A stretch of DNA of 64,000 nucleotides. It comes from CAVQRC01 sp963715045. Its GTDB lineage: Bacteria; Planctomycetota; Planctomycetia; Pirellulales; Lacipirellulaceae. Each line of letters begins with the position of its first letter. Position 1 is the stretch's first letter. The stretch covers positions 1-64,000 of the forward strand of contig CAVQRC010000016.1 in NCBI GenBank assembly GCA_963715045.1, written 5' to 3'. Positions 42,697 through 52,593 of this stretch are shown one piece after another. A program made the position numbers and the translations under genes. The notes below the pieces were generated by a model. The model did no database searches. It saw nothing but the letters and a program-made list of their open reading frames with translations, and was not told the DNA's origin.

Positions 42697-44181
42697 CTAC
42701 GAGCTGTCGCCGGAGAGATGCTCCGCCGAGTAATTGGGCGCTTCATGCGTAATGAAGATGTCATGGGGATGGCTTTCTCGCACGCTGGCTGGAGAAACCT
42801 GGATGAACTTCGCGTGACAGCGAAGATCGTCGATTGTTTTCGCACCGCAGTAGCCCATGCCGGCCCGCAGGCCGCCCACGAGCTGGTAGAGAAAAGGACC
42901 CAACGCTCCCTTGTAGGGAACACGGCCCTCGACTCCCTCCGGCACCAGTTTTCCCGTCCCGCTATCCGCTCCCGATTGCCGATAACGTTCGCTCGAACCA
43001 TGAACCATGGCCCCCAGCGAACCCATTCCTCGATAAGTCTTGTACGTTCGGCCCTGGTAAAGCACCTGCTCGCCCGGGCTCTCTTCGAGTCCGGCCAGCA
43101 ATCCGCCGAGCATCACCGCGTGGGCACCCGCGGCAATCGCCTTGGTGATGTCGCCCGAATAGCGGACTCCTCCATCGGCGATAATCGTCTTCCCGCGAAC
43201 CAACGCCGCTTTCGCGGCCGCCTGGATCGCCGTGATCTGAGGCACGCCGATGCCGCTGATCACCCGCGTGGTGCATATCGATCCCGGCCCGATCCCGACT
43301 TTGATCGCGTCGGCTCCGGCCTCGATCAGGGCTTCACTTCCCTCCGTGGTCGCAATGTTTCCGGCCACCACGTCGATGTCCCACCGGCTCTTGATCTCTC
43401 GGACCGTGCCGATGACGTTCGACGAATGACCATGGGCCGAATCGACAACCAGGAAATCGACGTCCTTCGCGATCAGGCTCTCGGCCCGCTGATAGTCGTG
43501 AACTCCGACTGCCGCTCCGACCCGCAACCTGCCTTGCCTATCTTTGCAGGCTTGCGGATACCGCTTCATCATGTCGATGTCTTTAATCGTGATCAGTCCC
43601 GTCAGTTTGTAATCTTCGTCAACCAGCAGAAGTTTCTCGACCTTTTTTGCCATTAGAATCTTCTCAGCTTCCGCAAGCGTTACGGTCCCCGTTGCCGTAA
43701 TCAGGTTATCCTTCGTCATCACGTCGCGAATCGCCAGTTCGTCCCGCTCGAGAAATCGCATGTCGCGGCGGGTGAGGATCCCTGCTAGCTTGCCGGCCGA
43801 ATCGACGATCGGCACGCCCGAGACGCGGTGCTGCTGCATCATGTCGCGGGCGGACTGGACCGACGCATCGGGGCCAAGGGTCACCGGATCGAAAATGATT
43901 CCGTTGGCGCTCCGTTTGACCTTGTCGACCTCCTTGGTCTGGCGATCGACGGGCATGTTCTTGTGAATCACGCCCAGCCCGCCGACCAGCGCCAACGCGA
44001 TGGCCATCCGATGTTCGGTGACCGTATCCATTGGCGAACTGAGAATGGGCAGATTCAGTTCGATCCGCTCGGTCAGCCGAGTCTTGACGTTGACCTCGCT
44101 GGGGACGACTTCACTGAACTGAGGCTCGATCAGCACGTCGTCGAAAGTGAGTCCAACACGAACTTGAGAGTCGTCGCTCAT
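42697..44181 (-). CDS. guaB: Inosine-5'-monophosphate dehydrogenase
   Basis: This encodes 494 residues. LTFDDVLIEPQFSEV opens the barrel, and two CBS domains are inserted at ~95-210 (HRVSGVPIVDSAGKLAGIL, VEKLLLVDEDYKLTGLI). GPGSICTTRVISGIGVPQ carries the catalytic Cys, and the C-terminal flap begins at SERYRQSG. The enzyme oxidises IMP to XMP, the committed step to GTP. All key residues look intact. It stands alone; guaA is not adjacent. Confidence 0.97.
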   Translation of the reverse strand: MSDDSQVRVGLTFDDVLIEPQFSEVVPSEVNVKTRLTERIELNLPILSSPMDTVTEHRMAIALALVGGLGVIHKNMPVDRQTKEVDKVKRSANGIIFDPVTLGPDASVQSARDMMQQHRVSGVPIVDSAGKLAGILTRRDMRFLERDELAIRDVMTKDNLITATGTVTLAEAEKILMAKKVEKLLLVDEDYKLTGLITIKDIDMMKRYPQACKDRQGRLRVGAAVGVHDYQRAESLIAKDVDFLVVDSAHGHSSNVIGTVREIKSRWDIDVVAGNIATTEGSEALIEAGADAIKVGIGPGSICTTRVISGIGVPQITAIQAAAKAALVRGKTIIADGGVRYSGDITKAIAAGAHAVMLGGLLAGLEESPGEQVLYQGRTYKTYRGMGSLGAMVHGSSERYRQSGADSGTGKLVPEGVEGRVPYKGALGPFLYQLVGGLRAGMGYCGAKTIDDLRCHAKFIQVSPASVRESHPHDIFITHEAPNYSAEHLSGDSS

Positions 44182-44269
44182 CGCACGCTCGGGGCGAAAG
44201 GAGGCTGGGCAGTGGGCGACGCATTATCAGGGATGGGCGTCGGATCCCACAACCGCCACGCGGTCGCGA

Positions 44270-45109
44270 CTACACCCCGACCGGTTCACTCACCGTTTCG
44301 ACGCGGATGGGTTGGATGTCGAACTTGGGACACTGGCCGAGGAATCGGCAGGGATTGTTGTGAAAGATTTCGATCGCGTCCTGAAGAGAATTGCCCCGCC
44401 GGCGGAAATCGAGAATGCACTCCTGCAGCGTGAACGGATCGCTCGGCCCCCAGTCGGCCGATGAATTGACGAGCAGCCGTTCGCGGCCGTAGATCTCGAT
44501 CATGTCGACGGCACGTTTGGGAGAGCACTTGGTAATCGGATAGAGCGTGAATCCGACCCAGTAGCCGGCGTCGAGCGGACCGCGAATCGTGTGCTCTTCC
44601 ACGTGGTCAATCCAGACCCGGCTCGGATCGGCCCCCAGATGTTTGAGCACTTCGAGTGTGCGGCGCGTGCCGCGAACCTTATCCTGCAGGTGTGGCGTGT
44701 GGATCAGGATCAACTGATCGTGCTGCATCGCGAGCTCGACCTGGGCCTCGAAAATCTCTTCTTCGTTGGGGGTCGTTTTGTGAAACCCGATCTCGCCGAC
44801 GCCGAGGACGGTCGGCTTGGCGAAGAATTCGGGCATGTGCTTGAGCACCTCCCGACTGAGTTCGGGGTTCTCGGCTTCCTTGGGATTGACGGCGACCCAG
44901 CAGAAATGGCGAATCCCGTACTGGGCGGCCCGGGTCGGTTCGAACTCACTGATCTGATAAAAGTAATCGAGGAAGGTCTCGGGGTAAGCCCGATCAAATC
45001 CGGCCCAGAAAGCGGGTTCGGCGACCGCCACCACGCCGGCCATCGCCATCCGTTCATAGTCCTGGGCGGTCCGGGCAATCGCGTGGTAGTGCGGTTGGAT
45101 GGTCTGCAT
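44270..45109 (-). CDS. TatD-like metal-dependent hydrolase
   Basis: This encodes 279 residues of the TatD-related amidohydrolase superfamily (COG1099-like). HYHAIARTAQDYERM gives the N-terminal HxH. GVGEIGFHKT carries the metal-bridging Glu, LILIHTPH and IDHVEEHTI the middle His ligands, and NSSADWGPSD the final Asp. Substrates of this branch are not settled; some relatives occur in eustigmatophyte/cyanobacterial Ebo clusters, but no other such gene is nearby here. GAGGAG about ten bases before ATG 45109 supports the start. It follows the small gene 45216-45458 on the same strand by ~106 bp. Confidence 0.82.
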   Translation of the reverse strand: MQTIQPHYHAIARTAQDYERMAMAGVVAVAEPAFWAGFDRAYPETFLDYFYQISEFEPTRAAQYGIRHFCWVAVNPKEAENPELSREVLKHMPEFFAKPTVLGVGEIGFHKTTPNEEEIFEAQVELAMQHDQLILIHTPHLQDKVRGTRRTLEVLKHLGADPSRVWIDHVEEHTIRGPLDAGYWVGFTLYPITKCSPKRAVDMIEIYGRERLLVNSSADWGPSDPFTLQECILDFRRRGNSLQDAIEIFHNNPCRFLGQCPKFDIQPIRVETVSEPVGV

Positions 45110-45215
45110 CGTGTTTCTGCTCCTCACAACGACAGCCGGGCGACCGGCGATCCGCGGCAGGCGAATCTCTCTCCGGTCAAGCGTGTCTCAGGAAAGGTGA
45201 CTCAGGATAGAGGGT

Positions 45216-45458
45216 TTACTCATCTGGATCGGAAAACAGATTGAGAAGTTGTTCACTGCGATCAGCCGTCTTGTGATCGGCTGCGAGCAGGCGAATGGCC
45301 GCATGGAGCTGCTCGATTCGCGGTTCGGGCTGTCCGGCCCCATTTCCGTTGCCGCACGCCGCCGCGCGATCGTAGCGGTCGAGTGTCGCCGCCAGTTCGA
45401 TCAGCATGCAGCGGGCGTCGAGAAAATACTGGTCCAGAACAGCTTGTGCCGTGAGCAT
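45216..45458 (-). CDS. Small conserved hypothetical protein
   Basis: This encodes 80 residues, predicted fully helical (LDQYFLDARCMLIELAATLD, PRIEQLHAAIRLLAADHKTADR). GGGAGG five bases before the ATG supports the start. There is no signal or membrane segment. It heads a probable two-gene unit with the TatD-like hydrolase and is divergent from alaS. No family recognised; it could be a small regulatory or scaffold protein. Confidence 0.65.
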   Translation of the reverse strand: MLTAQAVLDQYFLDARCMLIELAATLDRYDRAAACGNGNGAGQPEPRIEQLHAAIRLLAADHKTADRSEQLLNLFSDPDE

Positions 45459-45697
45459 CGAAACCTCCCAAAGTCCTACGTTCTGTCCCGGATGATTCGG
45501 ACAGCATGCTCAAGTATCGCGCGAATCGGGCGGGCCTTCAACGCCCCACCGTGGCGGTAACGGCGGCCCGGGGAACGGTCGTCGCTAGAGACAGTTTTCA
45601 CCCCGCCCGCTATTATGCCCGTTTGACCTCAGCCCTGGTCACCAAGCCCAACCGCCTGGGACCCCCAACGATACTCTGCGATGCGGCCTCCCGATCG

Positions 45698-48505
45698 ATG
45701 AAGACCAACGAACTCCGCGAGTTGTATCTCGAATTCTTCGAATCCAAGGGGCACACCCGGTGTGCCAGCGATGTCCTCGTTCCCACCTGGGATCCCTCGG
45801 TGCTGTTCACGCCGGCCGGCATGAACCACTTCAAGGACCACTTTCTGGGAAAAGTCAAACTCGAGTTCACACGGGCGACTTCCTGCCAGAAATGTCTCCG
45901 CACGGGCGATATCGAGAACGTCGGGCGGACAGCCTACCATCACACATTCTTCGAAATGCTCGGCAATTTCAGCTTCGGCGACTACTTCAAGCGGGAGGCC
46001 ATCCTCTGGTCCTGGGAGTTTCTCACCTCCAGGAAGTGGCTCGGCATGTCACCCGAACGGTTGAGCGTGACCGTTTACAAAGAAGACGACGAGGCGGCCG
46101 AAATCTGGGCGAGCGACGTGAAACTGCCCGCCAACCGCATCGTGCGGATGGACGAAGACGAGAACTTCTGGCCTGCCAGCGCGCCCAGTGCCGGACCCGA
46201 TGGAGTTTGCGGTCCGTGCAGCGAAATCTACTTTCATCCCGAACACGGATCGGAAGTCGAAATCTGGAATCTCGTCTTTACCCAGTTCAATCGGGTCGGG
46301 AGTCCACCCGACAATCTCCGACCGCTGCCGAGCAAGAACATCGACACCGGGATGGGGCTCGAACGAACGGCTGCCACGTTGCAGGGCGTCGACTCGAATT
46401 TTCACATCGACACGCTGCTGCCGATCGTCGAGGCGGCGGCGGAAGTCTGCGGCGTGAAGTACGACCCGCGAAGCGAAACAGGCCGGCGATTACGGCGGAT
46501 CACCGATCACGTCAGAGCCTGCACGTTTGCCGTCCACGAGAACGTCTACCCCGGTCCAAACAAGGAGAAGTACGTCGTCAAGCGATTGCTTCGCCGAGCC
46601 GTCCTCGACGGCCACCAGCTGGGAATGCGAGAGCCGTTTCTGCATCGCATCGTGCCGATGGTCGTGGAGATGATGAACCAGCCTTACCCCGAGTTGTCTG
46701 AAACGAGCCAGCGGGTTCAGGCGGTCATCGAGAATGAGGAAACGCGGTTCTTCGACACGATCGACGACGGTCTGGCCCGCATCGAGGCCGTCTTCAAGCA
46801 GCTCTCCGCGGCGGGCAAGGTAACCGTACCGGGCGAAGAAGCGGCGGAGCTGTACCAGACCTACGGCGTCCCGCCCGAGCTGTTCGAGTCGATGGCCGAG
46901 GAACGGCAGCTCGCCTTCGACTGGAGCGGCTTTCACTCCGCGATGAAACAGCACGGACTGGTTTCCGAAACGGGTGAAGAGATCGTGATGGGCGATCGAG
47001 GCCCGATCGACGCGCTCAAGCGGGCGGTCAAATCCACTGAGTTTTTGGGCTACGAATCCGTGACCGCACCGGCGACCGTCCGCGGGATCGTGGCCGGCGA
47101 ACAGCTCTACGACGTGTATGACCAGCGTGGCAGTGAGCATCCCCTGATTCTGGTGCTCGACCGGTCGCCTTTTTACGGCGAATCGGGCGGCCAGGTCGGC
47201 GACACCGGCTGGGTGACGGGCGACGACGTGAAGGTTCGCATCACCGACACGCAACGCGACGCGGGCATCTTGCTGCACGTGGGATACATTGAGTCGGGAA
47301 CGCTGCGGACGGGCGAACAGGTAACCGCCCGCGTCGACGCGGAGCGGCGGGAAGGGATTCGACGCGCGCACTCCGCCACGCACATCCTGCATCACGCGCT
47401 GCAGCAGCAGCTCGGCTCGCATGCCCAGCAGCAGGGGTCGAAGGTCGACGAAGACTGGCTGCGGTTCGACTTCACGAATCTCAATCCGGTCGACCCCGAA
47501 CAGGTCACTGAGATCACGTCGCTGGTTGCCGAGTGGGTGGCTGCCGACGCGCCCATCCAGTGCCAGGTGCTGCCTTTGGCCGAGGCCCGCAGCCAGGGCG
47601 CGATGATGCTATTCGGGGAGAAGTACCCCGATCCCGTGCGGATGGTGTCGATGGGAGACTTCTCCAAAGAACTTTGCGGCGGAACCCATCTGAGTCGCAC
47701 GAAGGACGTCGGCTCGTTCGAGATTCTTGTCGAGGAAGGCGTCGCCGCCGGCACACGGCGGATCGTGGCGCTCACCGGAAACAAGGCCGCCGAGCACCTC
47801 CAACAGATCGAGGACGCGCTGGCGACCGCCGCCGATCTGCTCGCCACCCTGCCCGTGGGTGTCGTCGCGGCGACCAGAAGGCTGATCGCCGAACAGCGAT
47901 CCCTCAAAAAGCAGCTTGCCGGAGGCGGGCCGGGCGACGTCCCCAGCCTGGCCGATGCAGATACCTTGCCCGTCGGGGGAGGTACCGTCGAGAGTCGCAG
48001 GGCAGCACTCGCCGAGGTCGCCCGACTCCTCTCGGTGGGCCCCCTGGATGTCCCCGATCGCATCCGGGCAATTCAACGAGACCACGAATCCCTGCGTCTA
48101 CGTCTCGCCCAGCGCGCCGCGGCCGGACCGCTCACGGCCGACGATCTCCTCGCCCAGGCGGAGGACATCGACGGCGTGTCGGTCATCGTCAGCGAGGCCG
48201 CCGCCGCCGAGTCGAATCTCATGCGACACCTGATCGACCAGATCCGCAACAAGCGATCGCCGGCGGCCATTCTCCTGGCCAGTACCACCGACGACCAGAA
48301 AGTGGTTCTCGTCGCCGGCATCACCGCCGACTTGAAAGACCGCGGCATATCAGCCGGTGAGTGGATCCGCCCCGTCGCTGCCGAGGTGGGAGGTGGTGGC
48401 GGAGGCCGAGCCGATATGGCCCAGGCCGGAGGAAAGAATCCGGCCAAAGTTCCGGCGGCTCTCGAAATCGCCCGCCAGAAAATCCGCGATCTGCTTCACG
48501 CCTGA
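45698..48505 (+). CDS. alaS: Alanyl-tRNA synthetase
   Basis: This encodes 935 residues. The class II core includes FESKGHTRCASDVLVP, FTPAGMNHFKDHFLG and TGMGLERTAATLQG. The editing domain has HSATH and CGGTHLSRTKDVGSFEI, the zinc-binding residues that clear Ser and Gly. The C-terminal C-Ala domain ends with the glycine-rich GGGGGRADMAQAGG. The start is ATG 45698 (MKTNELRELYLEFF); the 64 codons upstream are unrelated. The usual length is ~875, with the extra residues in the linker before C-Ala. Core protein synthesis enzyme. Confidence 0.96.
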   Translation: MKTNELRELYLEFFESKGHTRCASDVLVPTWDPSVLFTPAGMNHFKDHFLGKVKLEFTRATSCQKCLRTGDIENVGRTAYHHTFFEMLGNFSFGDYFKREAILWSWEFLTSRKWLGMSPERLSVTVYKEDDEAAEIWASDVKLPANRIVRMDEDENFWPASAPSAGPDGVCGPCSEIYFHPEHGSEVEIWNLVFTQFNRVGSPPDNLRPLPSKNIDTGMGLERTAATLQGVDSNFHIDTLLPIVEAAAEVCGVKYDPRSETGRRLRRITDHVRACTFAVHENVYPGPNKEKYVVKRLLRRAVLDGHQLGMREPFLHRIVPMVVEMMNQPYPELSETSQRVQAVIENEETRFFDTIDDGLARIEAVFKQLSAAGKVTVPGEEAAELYQTYGVPPELFESMAEERQLAFDWSGFHSAMKQHGLVSETGEEIVMGDRGPIDALKRAVKSTEFLGYESVTAPATVRGIVAGEQLYDVYDQRGSEHPLILVLDRSPFYGESGGQVGDTGWVTGDDVKVRITDTQRDAGILLHVGYIESGTLRTGEQVTARVDAERREGIRRAHSATHILHHALQQQLGSHAQQQGSKVDEDWLRFDFTNLNPVDPEQVTEITSLVAEWVAADAPIQCQVLPLAEARSQGAMMLFGEKYPDPVRMVSMGDFSKELCGGTHLSRTKDVGSFEILVEEGVAAGTRRIVALTGNKAAEHLQQIEDALATAADLLATLPVGVVAATRRLIAEQRSLKKQLAGGGPGDVPSLADADTLPVGGGTVESRRAALAEVARLLSVGPLDVPDRIRAIQRDHESLRLRLAQRAAAGPLTADDLLAQAEDIDGVSVIVSEAAAAESNLMRHLIDQIRNKRSPAAILLASTTDDQKVVLVAGITADLKDRGISAGEWIRPVAAEVGGGGGGRADMAQAGGKNPAKVPAALEIARQKIRDLLHA

Positions 48506-48691
48506 GCGCGGGACCGGCCAGTCGCGGCCCGCTGCTTCGATCGGCGACTCGGTGTGGAACGATTCGCGTCGCTCTCGGGATAAGGTAGAATTCCTCACAT
48601 CCCGGCATCATCCACGGCTGCTTGACGAACGGGCCGCCGCGAACGCAACCGCATACCCTGCTCCGCTCAACCAGAACCACAGGCCTTTCCT

Positions 48692-49414
48692 ATGGACTCC
48701 GCCGCAAATCCTTACGCTTCACCCAACTTCACGGTCGCGGCCATGGCGGCCGAAAGCGAACGGGCCGGTTTTATCGGCAAGACCTACCTGCATCTCGTTG
48801 CGGCGGTCGCCGCACTGGTGCTGCTGGAATTCTTCTTGCTGCAAACGTCACTCGCCGAGCCGCTCGTGGGATTGATGGTCGGTAGCCGGTACGGTTGGCT
48901 GATCGTGCTGGGGCTGTTCATGGGCGTCAACTGGCTGGCGAACAGTTGGGCCTTGTCTGCCACCTCGCTTTCCAAGCAGTACCTGGGACTCGGGTTGTAC
49001 GTGGCGGCCCAGGCGGTAGTTCTGCTGCCCATGATCTACTTCGCCACGACGGTTCCGGCTTACGCGGGCGTTGTTTCCTCTGCCGCCGTGGCGACCCTCG
49101 CCCTGTTCGCGGGATTGACGGCCGTCGTGTTCGTCACCCGCAAGGACTTCTCGTTTCTCCGGTCCGCGTTGCTGTTCGGTGGATTCGCAGCGATGGGATT
49201 GATCGCGTGCGCGATTCTGTTCAACTTCTCGCTGGGCCCCATCTTCACCTACGCGATGATTGCCCTCGCGTGTCTGTACATCCTGTATGACACGTCGAAT
49301 GTGCTGCATCACTATCGCATTGGCCAGCACGTGGCGGCTTCGCTGGCCCTGTTCTCGTCGGTCGTGCTGTTGTTCTGGTACATCCTGCGTCTGTTCATGT
49401 CTTCGCGAGATTAA
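48692..49414 (+). CDS. Bax inhibitor-1 family membrane protein
   Basis: This encodes 240 residues with seven hydrophobic helices after a short cytoplasmic N terminus. FIGKTYLHLVAAVAALVLLE, VFVTRKDFSFLRSALLFG and the C-terminal ALACLYILYDTSNVLHHY match the BI-1/YccA family, whose members are proposed pH-sensitive calcium leak channels or modulators of membrane proteases. The conserved Asp of LYDTSN is present. It stands 186 bp downstream of alaS on the same strand. Confidence 0.92.
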   Translation: MDSAANPYASPNFTVAAMAAESERAGFIGKTYLHLVAAVAALVLLEFFLLQTSLAEPLVGLMVGSRYGWLIVLGLFMGVNWLANSWALSATSLSKQYLGLGLYVAAQAVVLLPMIYFATTVPAYAGVVSSAAVATLALFAGLTAVVFVTRKDFSFLRSALLFGGFAAMGLIACAILFNFSLGPIFTYAMIALACLYILYDTSNVLHHYRIGQHVAASLALFSSVVLLFWYILRLFMSSRD

Positions 49415-49478
49415 ACCTTCGGAGGCGGCAACAGGAACCACGAAAGATGTGAGCACGAAGGATGTGACCACGAACGAT

Positions 49479-49601
49479 GTGACCACGAAATACACGAAAA
49501 TAGAACGTTGATCTGAAGGACGGGGTCCTGCAGATTTCGATCTGCGCCGCAGGCAATCGCGACCGTTTTTCTTTCGTGTTTTTCGTGTATTTCGTGGTCA
49601 C
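49479..49601. repeat. Perfect 22-bp inverted repeat after the BI-1 gene
   Basis: GTGACCACGAAATACACGAA begins the left arm (49479-49500), and the right arm (49580-49601) is its exact reverse complement over 22 bp, with 79 bp between. Just before the left arm, three ~15-bp tandem units (cacgaa.gatgtga.) lead into it. It could act as a terminator for the BI-1 gene, but the cacgaaa words are also typical of dispersed planctomycete repeats. Confidence 0.7.
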
Positions 49602-49926
49602 TCACTTCGCGGACGTTTTGACTGTGCGGAAGTGCGCATATTGAGCGAAAACGCACAGCTCTCCTGCGGCATCCCCACCCGGTTGTTGCGCGGTTTGACA
49701 TTTCATGAAGCCGCTTTCTTTCCTCAGCGTTCACTCGCACGCATGATGGAAAGCAGATCCGGACTGCCCTTGCTAGCACGCCAAGAATCTATTTGTTGCT
49801 TCTCGGCAGTCGCGTTAGAATTGGCGACCCAGGGGGGTAGCAACGTCGTCAGGACGACACCGCGGTCTGCATCCTGGTGGATGCGGCGAACGGCGCCGGC
49901 CGAGGCGGCGAAGGAGCATCAAAGCA

Positions 49927-50298
49927 ATGGGAGTTACTACTTCTTCTTCTACTGAGTGGCGTATCGAAATCGTTGATCGCGGTCCTGACTGGTTGTTTAT
50001 CAGGCTGCACCCACGCGAAGGCGTACTCGCTCACGACATTGCCGATCGGTTGTGGGAGGTCCTCAACAACCACTTCGTGTATCGGGTCGTGATCGAAATG
50101 AATGAGGTGACTTTCATCTCCAGTCATCTCATGGGCCAGTTGGTGATGCTGCAGAAACGTGTACTGCAACATGAGGGCGCGCTTCGCCTGTGTGGCATGC
50201 CGCAAGCTTGTTCAGATGCGTTGCGAATTTGTCGGCTCAATTCGGTACTGCCGAACTATGCCAACCACGAAGATGCCGTGCTGGGGCGTGCGTCCTAG
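49927..50298 (+). CDS. STAS-domain protein (anti-sigma antagonist-like)
   Basis: This encodes 123 residues. WLFIRLHPREGVLAHDIADRLWEVL and YRVVIEMNEVTFISSHLMGQLVMLQKRV follow the STAS fold, with ISSHLMGQL at the position of the phosphorylatable Ser in SpoIIAA-like antagonists. The end (LRLCGMPQACSDALRI) matches the last helix. It would bind a serine-kinase anti-sigma factor in a partner-switching pathway; no such kinase is adjacent. An N-terminal Ser/Thr run is unstructured. The region upstream (49602-49926) has no other gene. Confidence 0.85.
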   Translation: MGVTTSSSTEWRIEIVDRGPDWLFIRLHPREGVLAHDIADRLWEVLNNHFVYRVVIEMNEVTFISSHLMGQLVMLQKRVLQHEGALRLCGMPQACSDALRICRLNSVLPNYANHEDAVLGRAS

Positions 50299-50434
50299 CA
50301 CATGATTGGAGATCGACATCCGGCGGCCGTCTGGAGCCACCGAAGATGTCGTGCGCCGGTCAACGAAGCCAGGAGGGCCATCGTACCGAATCGGTAGCTT
50401 CTCAGCGCCACTACTCTGCGCATCGCCACTGACC

Positions 50435-51898
50435 TTATTGCAGATAGGTCCGCCGAAGCTTTTGCAGAGCCGCCAGGGCTGGTTTGCCCGCACCGCGGCG
50501 GTCCACGAGGCCACTCTCGGGAAAATCGGAGTGGACCGCGTCGTCGATCTGGTTCCACACGACGACTTGAACCGAGTTCTTGGCCAGCATCAGCGGCATG
50601 AAATCCTCGACCCACTCCCGCTGCCGCGATCCGGGCGGTTCGGGCGGAGCGCCTACCGGCGGGGGTCTCGACGCGAGGCTGTTGGCCGACGAGGTGATCA
50701 CCATGATCGGGACGCCGAGCAGGCTCCAGTGATCGAACAACCGACTGAACGCGAGCGGCGTCCGAGGCAGGCTCGCCTCGGGGCCCGTACCGATGTTCAG
50801 TTCCAGCCCGATGCCGGCCAGACCGATGTCCGCCCGCACCAACGCATCGGCGAAGTGGAGCGGGGACAGGTCCCACGACTCCCGGGCGATATACTCGGCC
50901 CAGGGCTTATCGAACGTCGCCACGACCGGCGTTCGGGGGTCGAGGCTGCGGATCAACTCGACGATTCGCACGACGATCCGCAACCGCTCTTCCTCACCCA
51001 ATCCGAGCAGATTGCCGACGTTGATCCGCGACGCACATTGCCACAGGTGCACTCGACCGCGATACCGCATGACGACGGCCTTGACGTGGTCGAGCATGAA
51101 GGCGAGCAGGTTCTCGTAATCGTTCTCCCACAGATACATCCAATCGGGAATCCCGCTGGGGTGCAGACGCAGCAGGGGGCCGCCGCAGACTTTAAGGCCC
51201 GCCCTCTGAGACCACTCGATCTGAGCGTCGGAAGTCGCCCAGTCGCGACGGCCTTCGTGGGCTTCGATTTCCCGCCATGACATGGGGATCGAAGCCAGAT
51301 TGAAAGCCGCCGACACCTCCCCGGCAATGCGAGGTGTCAACGCGAAGGGACCCAGGTGAGCACCCAGCAAAGTCGTCAATTGTTGACCCGATTGGCGGCG
51401 GACGGCCAACGCCTGTTCGGCATAGGAGCGCCCCAGTGCGTAGCTCAATTCGACACCCTGCTCGATTGCGTCACAAGCGAACCGCGCGGCGACCTCGGGT
51501 TGTGCCTGCTTGCTGGCCGCGGCCGCGAACGCCGCCATCGCTTGCTTGAGTCCCGCGACGATGTCGTCGCGTACCACCAGGCCGACCGACTTCCAGCTTG
51601 CCAGGTGTTCCCGAAGTTCATGGACCGTTCCACGAGCCAACTCGACTTCGAGCAGGTAGGGCCTCGGTCGCTCCATGAGTGTGGCGGTCGACAGCACCAG
51701 AGGTCCCCGGCGGGACAGCAGCCAGGGGACATACAGGCAGCCAGAATCGCTCTCCGAGCGGGAAACGACCAGCTCGTCACCGATCCACGTATTCTGACTC
51801 TGCCACGGAATCGACTCGATTCCGGACATGTAGATTCGCGATGCGTCTCGGTCGAGCAGGCGATCACGCTCGCTAACAAGAAACCTCAACCGTCCCAT
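50435..51898 (-). CDS. GH10-like TIM-barrel protein with altered active site
   Basis: This encodes 487 residues. The C-terminal ~330 resemble glycoside hydrolase family 10: IPMSWREIEAHEGRRDW (strand 2 region), KVCGGPLLRLHPSGIPDW, a long helix, then RVHLWQCASRIN, ARESWDLSPLHFADALVRADIG and GIGLELNIG. In GH10 enzymes the acid/base Glu lies in WDVVNEA; here the equivalent segment reads LWQCASRIN, with no Glu. The nucleophile region LELNIG keeps a Glu. The N-terminal ~150 residues form an extra domain. ATG 51898 is preferred; no signal peptide is evident. Possibly a carbohydrate-binding non-enzyme or an enzyme with a different mechanism. Confidence 0.7.
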   Translation of the reverse strand: MGRLRFLVSERDRLLDRDASRIYMSGIESIPWQSQNTWIGDELVVSRSESDSGCLYVPWLLSRRGPLVLSTATLMERPRPYLLEVELARGTVHELREHLASWKSVGLVVRDDIVAGLKQAMAAFAAAASKQAQPEVAARFACDAIEQGVELSYALGRSYAEQALAVRRQSGQQLTTLLGAHLGPFALTPRIAGEVSAAFNLASIPMSWREIEAHEGRRDWATSDAQIEWSQRAGLKVCGGPLLRLHPSGIPDWMYLWENDYENLLAFMLDHVKAVVMRYRGRVHLWQCASRINVGNLLGLGEEERLRIVVRIVELIRSLDPRTPVVATFDKPWAEYIARESWDLSPLHFADALVRADIGLAGIGLELNIGTGPEASLPRTPLAFSRLFDHWSLLGVPIMVITSSANSLASRPPPVGAPPEPPGSRQREWVEDFMPLMLAKNSVQVVVWNQIDDAVHSDFPESGLVDRRGAGKPALAALQKLRRTYLQ

Positions 51899-52047
51899 TG
51901 GGCAAAGACAAAGCCGCTCGCAGGAAGTGTGGATGGGATAACGAAAACGAGCGAGACCCAACGGAGAATCGGACGCGGCCGCGCCGGGGCACCTCGAAAG
52001 GCCCGCCGAACCGGCCCTGCGGATTCTACTCATCCGCTATCAGCGGT

Positions 52048-52593
52048 TCAAGCGAGGTCGCGTAGCGGACCCTGCCGGGGGTGCGTCGGGATGCTCTGCA
52101 CGACGGCCGTTGACAAGGCCGCAGAAGCAGGCGGTCCCGACCCGCAGGAGAAATCTCCTGCGGGTCGGAAGCCGCTGACCATCCAGCGCGCGACTGCTCC
52201 CGCTGAATGGAAACCGTTGAACGGAATAAGATCCTCGCTCTCGTCACCCCGAATCCCCACGGTCACGCTGACCACGTTGAGACTCGCTGGCAGCGAAATA
52301 GCGGTCGCACCGAGATTGACCGCGCACTGGCAGTTCGTTGGCTGCGACGGCGGAAAGACCTCCACCTCGAGTTCAACCTTGTAATGCAGTTTTCCGTCTT
52401 CGCGATTGAAGTCCTCGAGTTCGACTTCCAGCTCGTAGGGGTCTTCGAACTCCGATGGCTCCGGGAGAGGCATCGTGCAGGCTGGCCCGGTGGGGGCCAT
52501 CAGCGCCAGCGCCGCACCTGCGATGAGAGCGCCGGCGGCAGGAGCGAGCCATTCCCGGCGGCTGATAAATCCTCTGGTGGCGTCACAGCTCAT
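52048..52593 (-). CDS. Exported small hypothetical protein with Tat-like signal
   Basis: This encodes 181 residues. The N terminus has SRREWLAPAAGALIAGAALA, a twin-arginine-type signal with a hydrophobic core. The mature part is acidic and beta-rich (YELEVELEDFNRE, LHYKVELEVEVFP, SLNVVSVTVGIRG) with a few Cys. AGGAG about nine bases before ATG 52593 supports this start. No cofactor-binding motif is visible, so Tat export may serve a prefolded partner or simply reflect planctomycete habit. Family unknown. Confidence 0.7.
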   Translation of the reverse strand: MSCDATRGFISRREWLAPAAGALIAGAALALMAPTGPACTMPLPEPSEFEDPYELEVELEDFNREDGKLHYKVELEVEVFPPSQPTNCQCAVNLGATAISLPASLNVVSVTVGIRGDESEDLIPFNGFHSAGAVARWMVSGFRPAGDFSCGSGPPASAALSTAVVQSIPTHPRQGPLRDLA

